NCBI RefSeq assembly: GCF_001619985.1 | Contig: NW_017264195.1 | Span: forward strand, 1,798,001 to 1,862,000 | DNA: 64,000 bases | Reading direction: 5' to 3' | From: Xylona heveae TC161 | Taxonomy: Eukaryota; Ascomycota; Xylonomycetes; Xylonales; Xylonaceae | Shown here: piece by piece, positions 46,498 through 58,114 of the stretch | Position numbering within the stretch: the first letter of the stretch is position 1 | How the letters are laid out: each line of letters starts with the position of its first letter | The notes under the pieces: model-generated | Databases searched by the model: none | What the model was told of the DNA's origin: nothing | Seen by the model: the letters and a program-made list of their open reading frames with translations, nothing else | Position numbers and translations under genes: made by a program

Positions 46498-48621
46498 TTC
46501 GTCCCAAAGATCCACCAACTTGAACCTTGCTCAAAACGACCAACTGATCGTTCCACCAATGATGTGTCCAATGATGCCCTTTTCCAGCCAAGCCAGGAAA
46601 TACGACAAAAATTGATTGCAGGTTTGAGTGAAGATGGACGTGAGCAACAATGTGGTAAGATTTGTGTTGTGTCAAGATCAAGAGTGAATTGGGTAAATTG
46701 CTTCAAGAGTCGCTGTAGTGAAAAGACAATAAAACAGATGAAGCAACAGAGAGAAGTCCCTTCTGCAGCAGCAGAAACCCAAGTGCCCGTGAAGCGATGT
46801 GAACAGCAAACACAATGACAAAGGATTCTCTTATTGACGTCCAGCTATCGCTTTCCCAATAGAACAATCACTGTTCAAGTGAAGTGAATGGTGAAAGCAA
46901 AACCACCAGACAAAAAGTCAAAGTCTGCAGAATCGACCAGAAAGTCTAAACTCCCCTGACAACTGAATCCAAAGTCAAATGATGATGATCAGAGGAAAAT
47001 ATCTCGTGATTCAACGCAAAGGTCAAAAAGTAATCAGGTACCTCAAATGATGTCAATAATGAATAAGAATCAAATTCATCCTGAAGTCTGTGCGCCTTAA
47101 GTGTATTTTATACACCGCGCATCAATTGTGATGGGAAGGCTGTGCAGCTGCGCTTCTGCGCATGTTATTCAAAGCTGAAGCGAGAGGGAGCGGGATGTCT
47201 GTTGCCGTCACGGAACAATTGTCTCTCCGCCCATTTGCGTTGCCTAGTGGACGCCGGTTTACACGTTGCCGCACCCTTGCAGCGAGTTTATTCTATTTAG
47301 ATCCCGATTGCAGCTTGACCAACGAAGAAGCCAGGTATCTCCATGTGCTAGGGAGTTTTGTAAAAAAGAAGCAGCAACGGTTGGCGCGTGATGCAGGAAC
47401 AGTTCAAGAGTTGTCGCGTATCAGAAGTGGCGGATGCCTCGAGCCTGAGGCGTTCAATATGATTAGGCGACGTGGGGCCGCCGGGGCCCAGAGGGGGGGG
47501 GGGAGAAGAGGAGGAGCGTAGCGAGGCGGCGCCAGGTCCAACCGATTCAACGAGAACTCTCAATTCCAAGACCCCTCTGTACGTTTTGCAAGTGTGACGT
47601 TGTTCCTTGGATGGGCTCTAGAAGTTGTTGTGTAAATAAGCCGTAGTTGATTATAAAGCGAGTTGCGAATAGAATGATTGATGGGGTCAATGTTTCAAGC
47701 CAGATCGAGAGAGATGGGATTGACTGGCTGGTACTCTATGAAGGTTGAAGAGACCGAGGACCCCGGTTTTAGGTTCTGAGTTGTTGCTCTTTTACCGAGA
47801 TATCACTAATTTTAGTGAGAAAACTCTAACTGTGCCGCAGCTCTGCATGAGCGAGTGACAGAGAAGATGGTGGCTGAGACGACAACTGTAGGATTGTCTG
47901 CAATGTGGCTATGAACGATGCCTGCTCAACAGCGATAAAGGGAATTATTAGTACATGAGTCATGAACTGGTTTCAGCACAAAAATAACCCATGCTTAACA
48001 GACGAGAGGAATAAAAATAAAATCCCATGAGAATGCCAGAAAAAAAAAACATACAACAGCGGGGATTCGCTGGTCGTCACCGACCCAACTACTAGTCCGC
48101 CGATCTGAGGCTTATGTATGGCAGAGCGGACGGGATGCCCAGTTCTCCTCAGTCTATGGTCGTATGTATTAGAAATGCTTCAACAATGATTCATATACCA
48201 AGGGCTTTGCGAAAAAAAATTGACGTTTTGTTTATTTCCTTCTTTCCAAACCTTTCAAAACTCTGAGCAGATGTGTGCACGAAGATGGAGATAATATGAC
48301 ATTCTTTGTTAATAATGCTTATTCTTCTACACTGAGTTCAAATAAAAAAAGGGCATAAAAGACATAAGGTAAGTATAATGCTACACCGTCAATACCACAA
48401 CCACTCAGCTCCACGTTCAACTCCTTGCCCGCCCACCCCCAACCGAAACAATACACTCTCCACGCCTCATCCCATGCCTGTATACATTACACTTTTTTTT
48501 AATGAAACAAACGTCAACATGACAAGCTTTTCAAATAATAAAAATCATCATCTCCTCAATCACTGTATTTTTTCATACTTGAAATCCGAATGAAAGAGGC
48601 GTCCGACAGGAATAAAGAAGG
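46498..48621. other. Long intergenic region
   Basis: 2.1 kb between the stop of the metallophosphatase gene and the start of the large orphan, both minus-strand. A 119-codon plus-strand frame (47162-47521) ends in a G-run/purine-rich stretch and has no domain. I see no tRNA or repeat; it is AT-rich at the right. Confidence 0.45.
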
Positions 48622-50974
48622 CTAATTGGAAAAGCCAATACCGGCACCCACGGGGCAGTTAGGCATGTTCTTGTGCCAATGGGTTTTGGCGTATTCGGGC
48701 AAGTAAGTCTGGGTAGAAAATGACTGAGGCATATAATAGGTGACGTCGGAGGTGGTGTAGTTCGCTCCAAGCTGCTGGAAGGCTGACAGAACAAACTTGA
48801 GCATAAAGTCGGTAAAGACATAGTCGACTGTTTCGGGCTCGCTGCCGTCCGTGGGGAAGGAAGCGTTAGCCTGAAAGTCAATGGGAACGTCATAGTACGG
48901 GATGACGGAGTGGATGGTATCGTCGCCGTTAGTGCCAAAGTCGTCGGTGGTAGTATAACCGGGAGTGAGCTCCTGACGGCGGAGCAGCTTGCCTCCAGGG
49001 TAGGAGCGCGACTCTAGATGATTATGCGTGATCGGCGGGTCGACGCACGAGTCGCGCTTCGGCATGGCGCCATATTCAGGGGTACCGGTGAGGGCATCAC
49101 GCTTCTGGTACGGACCCGAGTTGAGGAGATCCAGCATTTGCTAGGTACCATATTAGCTCTTTCCCCCATTTCCAAAGGTGCGTAGGAAGACTTACGCTGG
49201 CAAACTTATAAGGCACATCAGGAATGTAGTAAAACTTGTTAATAAAAGGTGAGACGATGAATGAATCGTCGTAAGTGAAAGGGCCCTTGGCCAAGTCAAA
49301 GCGGACGCTGCCAGTGTTGGTACTAACCAGACGGGGCACGTCGGCACGAGACTGATTGACAACAGTGGCAGCAAGAGCATCAGTAAGGAGTGTGTAGATG
49401 TTTCCCGGGTCTCCGAATGGCTTGCAGTACTGGCAGTAAGTTTGAGGAGCGCAGCCGTAGAGACCGGTGAGGTTAAGCTGTTGGCGCATGGCGCTGATTT
49501 CACCAGTAGTACGCAAGCCAGCAGGGGTATCGAATGCGCGCTTCTGGCTGCCAGCAGCGTGGTAGGTGAAAGTGAGACGGTTCCAGTCAAGGTATCGGCG
49601 GGAAAATTTCAAGCCATAGTCCTGGGTAGCTGCACCACTGATATTGGCAGAAGCAGTGGTATTCACAGCGATCGGCTTCGTGGTCGGGTGAGGAACTCCA
49701 TGAGGCTTCTGGGTGCCGGTAAAAGCGGTCGAGTTAATGCCGCTCATGGATAGCCATCCAAGGCTTTCGCAGTATCTTCCTATTAGGGGGGGTTAGAAAT
49801 TTGCAAGAGAAATGGAATAACGTAGGTAGTGATCACGCACCAGACTCCAAGCCGGTTCCAAGGGTGTCGTAGACGACAAAGTCGCGGACGTGGGTATGGC
49901 CACCAAAGACTTGAATCGGGACATCTGGTCTCATCTTGCGGATGGTAGAATAGATAGTTCCCCAAGTGCTGGTAGGGGCGGTTGTCCGAGGAGGGTTGTG
50001 GCCGAGCAGAACGAAGAGATCAATGGGCTCAGTGAAGTTCACAGCACTTAGGAACCAAGGCTGCTTGACCATGTCCTTGGCCTTGGTGATGCGTGAAGCA
50101 TTCGAGTTACCGGTGAAATCAAAGATGACGCCAAAAGACATGATCCGAAGACCTTGATTCAAATCAGCAATTTGCCAAAGAAGCCATTATGGAGAAGAAC
50201 AAAGCTCATATACCGTGCTCAGTCGTAAAGTACCGGTACTTGGCACCAAGCGACTCGAATTTGCCCGTAGCAGGGTTGAGAATTTCGACGTTGCTAGTCA
50301 AGTATCTGTCGCCGTAGACCTTGGCGAAGCCATTGAATGTCTCATACGAGACCTCGGAAACATACAACTCGTGGTTTCCTAGCATTAATCTTTAGCATTT
50401 TATAAATACGTATGACTATAGCCCACATATTTACATACCAATTGTCAGGAGATCATAATCGATATTCTCAAAGACAGGGTTCGAAAATGCTCCATCAGGG
50501 CTGGTGGCATCGCTAAGACCAGCACCATCATGCAAATCGCCTGTACGCAAACTCATATCAGTCCATCGCGTTCAACTTGGAGTTGGGCATTTCAGAGTTC
50601 ATGGAGAGATGTGGAGTCTTATTGAGTAGTTTACATTGCTACTTACCAGTGTCAACCAAGAGCAAGTCCACATCCATATCTTTGGCCTTCTTCTTCATAT
50701 GCTTGGTGAACGAGACAAAGTCACCCCAGTCGGCACCGTAGTTTTGCTCCTTGATATGGCCTTCCAGCCATCCATGAGTGTCGGTGGTGTGCAGAAAGTT
50801 AATCTGACCCCATTCCAGGGGACCACGGGGCAGCACCGTTGCGTTCTCAGCATCAGGCTGCATGCGACGAACGTTTCTAGTGAGGACGACATTGTTTTGA
50901 GGGCCATAGCAGCTGTCGCAAGCCAAAGCAGTCAACGCCAATGGCGCCAGGCCGAGAAGATGTCCCGCGCGCAT
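48622..50974 (-). CDS. Secreted metallophosphatase / 5'-nucleotidase-like protein
   Basis: A calcineurin-type phosphoesterase for the cell exterior or vacuole. Six exons on the minus strand (50647-50974, 50439-50540, 50214-50378, 49841-50152, 49196-49779, 48622-49140) give 669 aa. A signal peptide ([18 protein letters not shown]) is followed by the metal-binding motifs in order: [42 protein letters not shown] and [10 protein letters not shown]. Several N-x-S/T sites and many cysteines ([10 protein letters not shown]) fit a secreted fold. The C-terminal region replaces the usual nucleotidase substrate domain with fungal-specific sequence. It resembles the yeast YHR202W family; the substrate is unknown. 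Introns split two metal motifs (DTG|D and IG|NHE). Confidence 0.9.
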
Positions 50975-52229
50975 GTTTCTAAATGGCAGAGGACAATAGA
51001 CAGGCGCAGTGATCGGCCTTCTGGTATACCAGAGTGCAAGACGACAACGATAACAGCGAGGTCGACGCTGCTTCTGCTGAAGCCGCCAAATGCATCCAGT
51101 AGAGGTCGGCCATGGTTTTTATAGGACGAATTGAAATCATCTCTTGGGAGGTTCTTTGCGATCAACGCCAAAGAGAGATGCAGGGGTCAACTGTGACAAT
51201 CTGATATCTCTTCTGGATTCGTTACCCACGTGCATTAGGCCTTGGTCCCCTATCGCTCAGAGGCGCACGGTCGGAGGTTGAGAATAAACGACCTTCCCTG
51301 TCAAGTAGCACCCGATGCAGCTTCGGTCCTCGGCCCAATTGTGGGACGCTTTGCCTTCGTCCCTCTTTAGCACCAAGAACCAATTACAGACCAACTCAAG
51401 GCCACCGGAAAGCTTAGCTCTCGTGCCGACGAGGAACTTCTCCTAATGCGCAATGGAGATTCCCAGCTGCCGCACTTTGACGTAAGAGTATTCTGGGTGT
51501 TACGATCTTTGGAGAACCTGCATAGCGTATCACCTCCTCCCCGCAAGATGAGCATTTTGCTGTCCAATGTTGTAACAGCAATGAATGGGCGAGGTACAAT
51601 TGATAAGAAAGATCCCAGATCCAGAAGGAGTTCGGATTCAGCCGATCCTATTATCTCTGGTGATGATAAGCATATCATCCACTGATAGGTCTTGTTGACG
51701 GCTGTATCAGCATATCTCACAAACTGGCTAATAATCTGCTCGAGCCAGTGTAATCATTTGGTTCTCTTGGAGGTGCGGGTATGCCAGGAACATCCCCGCA
51801 ATCAATGGTGCCGAAACCATGTGGGAGTACGTAGTAGTCTCACTTTAGCCAAGACACAAACTCTGTTCAGCTCTCTTCGAGAAGGCCCGAAAGACCCCGT
51901 AATCCGCAACAGTTGAGACTTTCAATTCTTAAGCATTACCTATGTGGCCAGTCGGAATGCTGCCTCAATACCTCATTGATTGTGCCAATGTGTAATAAAT
52001 TTGTACTTCGCAGTCATGGAGAGTAGCACCGCCGCACGGCTTTCTCGAGATATATTCACGTAGACCTCGACAGTTTTCATAGATTCATTAAAATTGGTAT
52101 ATACCTTAACTTATAAAAAATGCTTCTTCCCACGTGGAACAATCAAAAATTAGTACGAATTCAAAAAAAGCAAGATAACCTAGGTAGATAGCCCACGCGA
52201 GCTAGAGATCTCCATTGTTATCATGCATT
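50975..52229. other. Intergenic region
   Basis: 1,255 bp with the metallophosphatase promoter and the malic-enzyme 3' end. Short overlapping frames at 51367-51720 have no domain. I see no repeat. Confidence 0.45.
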
Positions 52230-54875
52230 TCATTTCGCAGGCCGCCGAATAGCGCCAACGCCAAGCTCGCCTTTTCCAAGCTTGCTGGTATGATCCCAAT
52301 CGACGCGCTTCAAGGGTCTATATGCAGGATCCCACATCTGCTCTCGAACCCATTCCTCAAGCGCATGATCATCAGATGGGATACCCTCTTCGCGCGCCAG
52401 GCCTTCTTCAACAGATTGCTTGATAACGGCCTTTGCAATGTGCACACTGATTTCTCGCACATCGACGACATCAGGGAGCAGACCCCGATTAGGATCTTTC
52501 AGTGCTGGGGATTGAGCAGCGAGCGCTTTGATAGCAGCGACGAGCATTTTCTCAGATAACAGCTTGGTCCGGGAAAGGACGGCGCCGAGTCCAATTCCAG
52601 GGAAGCAAGTAGAGTTGTTGCATTCAGCTATTTGTCATGTTAGGAAGCATGTCCTCGGTTTTCCTCATGTCCAACTAAAAGTAACACTTACCAACTTCAT
52701 ACTTTTTGCCACCATGCTCGACGGGCGGGAATGGGCTGCCAGTTGCAATGAGAGCCTTGCCATCTGTCCAAGCATTGATGTCTTTCGGATCGGCCTCGTG
52801 GAGCTTGGTAGGGTTGCTCAAGGGGAACACAAGGGGGCGTTCAACATGTTTGGCCATTTCCTTGATGACTTCTTCCGTAAAGGCTTTCGGCTTCGTCGAG
52901 GTGCCAATAAGCACATTCGGTTTGACCTCTTTGACAATCTCGAGTAGATTGTCGTGCTTTTTGCCTTCCCACTCGGCATCGTCACGCGCATACAAAATTT
53001 GACCGTGAGTAAGCTTGTCCTTCTGGGATTTTAGTAGCACACCTGGCTTGTCCACACACCAGATTTGCTTTGCGGCTTCCTCCTTGGATTTCCCAGCATC
53101 CGTCGCAATGGCATCGCGAATCTGGTCTGCGATACCGGTACCCGCAGTGCCTGCACCAAACATGACTATTCTCAGGTCGGCCAGCTTCTGCTTGCTCACA
53201 TGGAGACCACTCATGATGGCAGCAAGGGTGACACATCCGGTCCCTTGCACGTCGTCGTTGAAGCAAGGAATCTGACTGCTGTACTTGTCAAGAATCCGTC
53301 GAGCATTAGGCAGCCCAAAGTCCTCCTTCATTTAACGTCAGCATTCTCATATGTATATAAAAACAATGGAGATCAACGACACGTACGAAATGGATATAAG
53401 CCCGCGGGTATAGCTTTTGCGCAGATTGGACAAACTTGTCCACAAAGGCGTCATACTTTTTGCCCCGCACACGTTTTTGGCGTAGTCCCAGATAAAGCTC
53501 GTCATTGAGCAGCTCTTCGTTCTACAAAAGTCGATCAGCTCAACTCTTGGCAAAGCTATCTTCACGTTGCCTTTGCTCGAATGGGGGTGCAACATACATC
53601 CGTTCCACAATCAAGAACAACAGGCAAGCTCCTTGATGGATGGATACCAGCGCAGAGCGTTGTAATCACCAGCTTCGCGACGGAAATCAGGATACCTCCG
53701 ACACCTTGATCTCCAATACCGAGAATCTACCCCAGAAAAAGAAAAATAACATGTAAGGAATACTATACTACCACTCTGAAATGAACATGCTACCATGCTC
53801 TTAGAAGACTCACCTGCTCGCCATCCGTAACAACAATGTAATCAATATCTTCTGGGTCTCCCCACTGGGCGAGGTCCCCCTCGACACGGTCCTGATCTTC
53901 AATGTTTAAGAAGCACCCGTCCGGCCTTCTAAACAGACGGGAATAATTCTGAATAGCCTCTCCTTCCGTCGGGGTATAAATGATGGGAAACATTTCTTTC
54001 AAATGGTCTAGAATAAGCTATCATTCACAAAATGAATCTTCTTGTTAGCATGTTCTCGACTTATTCTTTTCTCCGCCTTCAAATCTCAGCACCCCCAACT
54101 AATTTTTTTTTTTTAAAAAAGAAAAAAAAAAAAAAAAAAGCCAGATCACGCTGAAACTTACCTTGTAGTACAAAACCTCATTCTGCTCTTTCATGCTCGT
54201 CATGAATGTATTTTTGGCCAAGTTATCCGGGCAGCTTTGATACTGCTGATATGCGCGCCGCACCTGCTCCTCCAGCGACTGGATATTTGCGGGCAACAGC
54301 CCATAGAGACCAAAGTCTTTGCGCTCTTCAGGCGTAAAGGCCGATCCTTTATTCAGATATGGAGAGCGGAGAAGCGCGGAGCCCTAAATGGCTTATGTTA
54401 GAATCTCTAGTTTTCCCATTTGTTCCTTTTGCTCAAATGCTTCCGGGCCTTTAATAAATCATCTTTTTATGAGTAGACATGGTGAAATCGCACAGGTAAA
54501 TAAATGGGTGGTGTATAAACCAAAACACGCGCAAACGCGGGGAAGTACACATATGATAACGTTCATTTTGAAAAGTCCACCACGTTTTTTTGTACAGATA
54601 TGCTTGAAGGGGGAAATATTTTATTTTAAAAATTTTTTACGACTTACAGTCAAGGCACACTCCTGTGGCCCAGAAGTGGACAGCGGAAGGTGTCCAAAAT
54701 GAGGATTTTTGCGCTCCTGCTTTGACGGCATTTTGCAAGAAGTAGTGTTGTGGAAGTGAGAAACTGCAGAGACTCGCACAGCTGATGTCCGTGGGCGCAG
54801 TGTTGTCCGCCGAGTGAAACCAAGTACAGTCTGCTTCGAAGTATGATACCCTATTGCCAAGGTCGGACTCGCCAT
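52230..54875 (-). CDS. mae1: Malic enzyme, probably NAD-dependent and mitochondrial
   Basis: Oxidatively decarboxylates malate to pyruvate. Seven exons on the minus strand (54648-54875, 54162-54383, 53814-54017, 53598-53726, 53387-53521, 52692-53325, 52230-52627) give 649 aa. Conserved sites are [12 protein letters not shown] (catalytic Tyr), [26 protein letters not shown] and FNDDVQGTG (metal ligands), [14 protein letters not shown] (dinucleotide fold) and [12 protein letters not shown]. The first ATG (54875) adds 48 residues with seven Lys/Arg and no acid, which looks like a mitochondrial presequence. A second ATG at 54731 ([13 protein letters not shown]) would give a 601-aa form without it. 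Cofactor choice is inferred from similarity to Mae1. A tract of T and A runs (about 54106-54140) lies in intron 2. Confidence 0.93.
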
Positions 54876-56648
54876 TAATTTGTAGTGTCCCGAGCGCGAA
54901 AAACACTACAGTTCTTAGCAAAGTGTCACGGAAGGGGAATTGTCAGAATGGATTAAGAAGGGGAGTAGGTAGGTAACCAAAAAGTGTGGAAGGGACATGG
55001 ATCAGGGCTTCAATATGTATATGCACGGCAAGGTTTAAGAAAAGCAACAATAGCAATTCCCGTTTCTTTCTTCCCGTGTTTCCTCATCGAACAATTACAA
55101 TTTATGATGTGAACTCTACGAGTAGCAGCATAAGATTTCTAAGATCTCCCATGCCCTCAAGGAGTCGGAGAATTACGGAGGAATGGGTAATTTATCCAGG
55201 ACATGTGTCTTGCGTACGGAAAACATTCCGATCGTTATGTTGCTAAAGCAGCTGGGTCCTTGATGCAATGACGTTAACCCTACGAAGTTACGCTGGGGGA
55301 AACTTGCGTCAGGACGTAGAAAGCGAAACGTCACGTCCCGCGTTGGTGCTTGAATGGAAGACGTGGGTTCGGTTGGTCGGCCAGCAGATAAGGGAACTAA
55401 GTTAAGGGGCATTTAGCAACCCCAAAGAGTTAACCATAACGTCAGAATTAATACGGAGTAATTACCACAACACAACCTATTTCGCTGGTCGAATAGGATT
55501 TATACGAGGGCGACGAATGGGAATTGCGGAGATCTCGATCCTACTTGAGAAAACACACCAGCTCGAATTCATTTGACTTGGTGCGATAAGGAGATTTCTC
55601 CGCTTTAGGCTTTAGGTCTGAGAAGCCGGTTTGTTACTCCGTAGGCTAAGATAAAGCATGCCAAGCCTTATGGTAGGCTGCGACAACAAGCGTTGCACAC
55701 ACAGCTACATGTTTGCGCCCGGATAATTCACAGCCTGTAATTAGTATGACCCTTGAATTCCCTGGCCCCAAATCCGTTTGTGTCAATTGAACCCACTTCA
55801 CTCAGGACACTGGTCCATTTCACATGCATCTAAGGTCACAACAGCATCTGCCAGAAAAGGAATTATTCCAAAAGTATTCTTGTTCGTTGGAACACATTTG
55901 ACTAGAAGATACAATAGCACGGTAGAAGGACAAGGCAAAAAGCAAGAACAGAACAACAGCAACACCCGCTGTATTATAGCTAAAAAGAGATCTCATAATG
56001 AAATGGGAGAAAAGATGGGAAATTTGAACTGACCATTAAAGAGACCTACATGATACAGAGCAACTCAGAGCCCCCAACGGGCCATCTGAGGAGGGCAACG
56101 AGGTAAAACCTCGGCCCATACGAGAGAGATAAACGAAGTATGTTGTAGCTATATCGAAGAATGCAGTTCTCTTGGTCCCCAAAAAAGAGTATTGCCATCA
56201 GTCAAAGCTCATCGCACATTAGGGCAAAAACAAGGCGCACTCGACTAAAAAGAGCAAAGCCAGTTGATTGCTTGTCCCACTCACCAATGGGAGCCCCAGA
56301 CCAGGCGACGGTATTGTAAATTATTTCCTAGTCGGTGTCATTTGTTCCGATTAAGCCAGAAGACGTACTTCTGCAAGGCAATCATCATCCTAAGACTAAG
56401 TTTTCTGTGCTCTCTTTTTTCCTTTTTTGATTCAAGCGTAAGGCGGAAAAGCAAGACTTAGCTGAATGGATCTGGCCCTCCCACCATGCAGATAGCGATC
56501 CCGATAGCTTTCCTGGTGAGGAGGATCAACATGCAAAGGGGCCAAAAGAGGAGGTGTACTGCAAGCAAAAGCAAGCCTGAGAGGCCGATTTGTAGGTAGG
56601 ATAAGAGAGACAGCAGTAACTTCGCTGAGCTGAACAGGCTGGCAGACT
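54876..56648. other. Intergenic region with a possible small inverted-repeat element
   Basis: 1.8 kb with the malic-enzyme promoter and the 3' end of the zinc-finger gene. Short frames have no domain. See the inverted-repeat entry at 55450-55645. Confidence 0.45.
55450..55645. mobile_element. Possible MITE-like element with TACGGAGTAA ends
   Basis: The 10-mer TACGGAGTAA (55452-55461) and its exact reverse complement TTACTCCGTA (55634-55643) face each other about 190 bp apart in a gene-free stretch. If the outer TA is a target duplication, the terminal repeat is CGGAGTAA, as in Tc1/mariner-derived MITEs. Beyond eight bases the ends match only weakly, so this could be chance or a decayed copy. 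No coding capacity. Confidence 0.35.
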
Positions 56649-58114
56649 CTAGATGTGCTCGTCTGTGACCTCGTCTTGGTCGTCGACAACGCCCGTGACT
56701 GTAGCTTCAACTGCGCTGCCTAACACAGTTTCCTCTTTATTGTCGGGGACAAAAGCGTACCTAGGAAGCTTGGCCATCTTCTCTTCCGGACTGACTTCGT
56801 TATCGGAATAGACCAGCTTCGAAGCCTTCTCCTTCTTGGCCTTCTTCTCACCTTCTGCCGGCTTGCCCTCGGCAGCCTTGGCCTGACCTTCTGCAGATCC
56901 TGAGACGGGAGGTTGAGTGGCGGTTGCCGGGCTCGGCACAGTTTGAGGGTATTGTCCGTTAGCCGTTTGTTGGGGGGACGCGCCTGGTGGTCCCACAGGA
57001 GTGGCGCCCTTTTGATGTAAAGGAACGCCATGATGCATCTGCTGCATTTGCGAGGGATTGAAATGCGGCGCACTAAAAGAAGGTCGCTGCGGTAAACCAG
57101 GCGCAGTAGGGGGCAAACTGCCTGGTCGCGGTTGAGGTAGCCCACTGGGTTGAGGGGGCGTAACAGAAGGCAAGGGTTGTTGGTAGGGCAAGGTAGGACT
57201 TGCAGCATTGAACCCTGGCTGGCCCGGGAAGGGCTGCATCCCGGGAGGACCATATCCTGGCTGCTGAACAAACGGCGGCTGACCCTGCTGGAAAGCCGGC
57301 GCAGAGGCGACAGTGTCGCCATATTGCTGAGGGAAATTAGGGAAGCTTGGATTAGCTTGCATACCAGACGGCTGTGGTGGAGTTTGCTGCATAAAGGGAG
57401 CACCGGCCTGTGGCTTTTGAAAGACGAAAAAGAAGATGTCAGAACGCCTGTATTCGTAGTTGGGGATCGTTTTGTTTCCATGGGACTTACAAATCCTGCT
57501 GGCACACTTTGGCCCACAACGGGGCTTTGACTACCAGTTTCTGCGGGAGTGGGAGTCACATCGCCACTACTCGTTTGGCCGCTTGCTTCAGCAGCCTTCC
57601 TGGCTTTGTGTTCCGCTAACCGCTTCTTGATATCCGAAGGCGATTCGAACTTTGGTTTCTTAGGTGCACTGCCGGCCGTTCCCGGAGCCGGGTTTCCGGT
57701 AACTGCGCGGCGATCGGCCTCAGCTTGGTGGAATTGACTAAGTATCCTCTGATTATGCGTTCCTAGGACATCCTCTGGGATACCCTCCATGCCAAAGATC
57801 TCGACGTCTGTGCCTGTACGGTTTGGCAATGCATTCTCGACTGCACCAAGATTTTCCTTGTGTACTTGGTTCATATGAACGGACAAACCTAATCTTGTGT
57901 CAGTTTCCAGGAGTAGAAAAGGCCAATGAAACTTGCGGCAAAACCTACCTCCGGCGGTATTTAACCTGCGACCACATCGCTCACACTTGAAGTGCTTTGC
58001 CTTTTGATGAGAAATGAGAATCTTCAGGTCGTCAAAATCACGCTCACAATAGTAGCACCAAGGCCGAGACAGAATCTCCTCGACGTCGGGGTGACCGCGC
58101 TTCTTCTTTCCCAT
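56649..58114 (-). CDS. BuGZ/ZNF207-like C2H2 zinc-finger protein
   Basis: Three exons on the minus strand (57949-58114, 57491-57888, 56649-57413) give 442 aa. Two adjacent C2H2 fingers open the protein: Cys20-Cys23-His36-His41 in WCYYCERDFDDLKILISHQK and Cys44-Cys47-His60-His65, the second split by an intron. GMEGIPEDVLG follows. This layout matches animal ZNF207/BuGZ, a spindle-assembly and Bub3-binding protein. The middle is a Pro/Gln/Gly-rich disordered region (PGYGPPGMQPFPGQPGF) that could phase-separate, as BuGZ does. Near the C-terminus, YSDNEVSPEEKMAKLPRY resembles a conserved ZNF207 motif. A Bub3-binding GLEBS motif is not obvious. The start is the ATG of MGKKKRGHPDVEEIL. Confidence 0.88.

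Noticed and set aside
47162-47521. 119-codon plus-strand frame ending in a G-run
   Set aside because: No domain; the end is simple sequence; unsupported.
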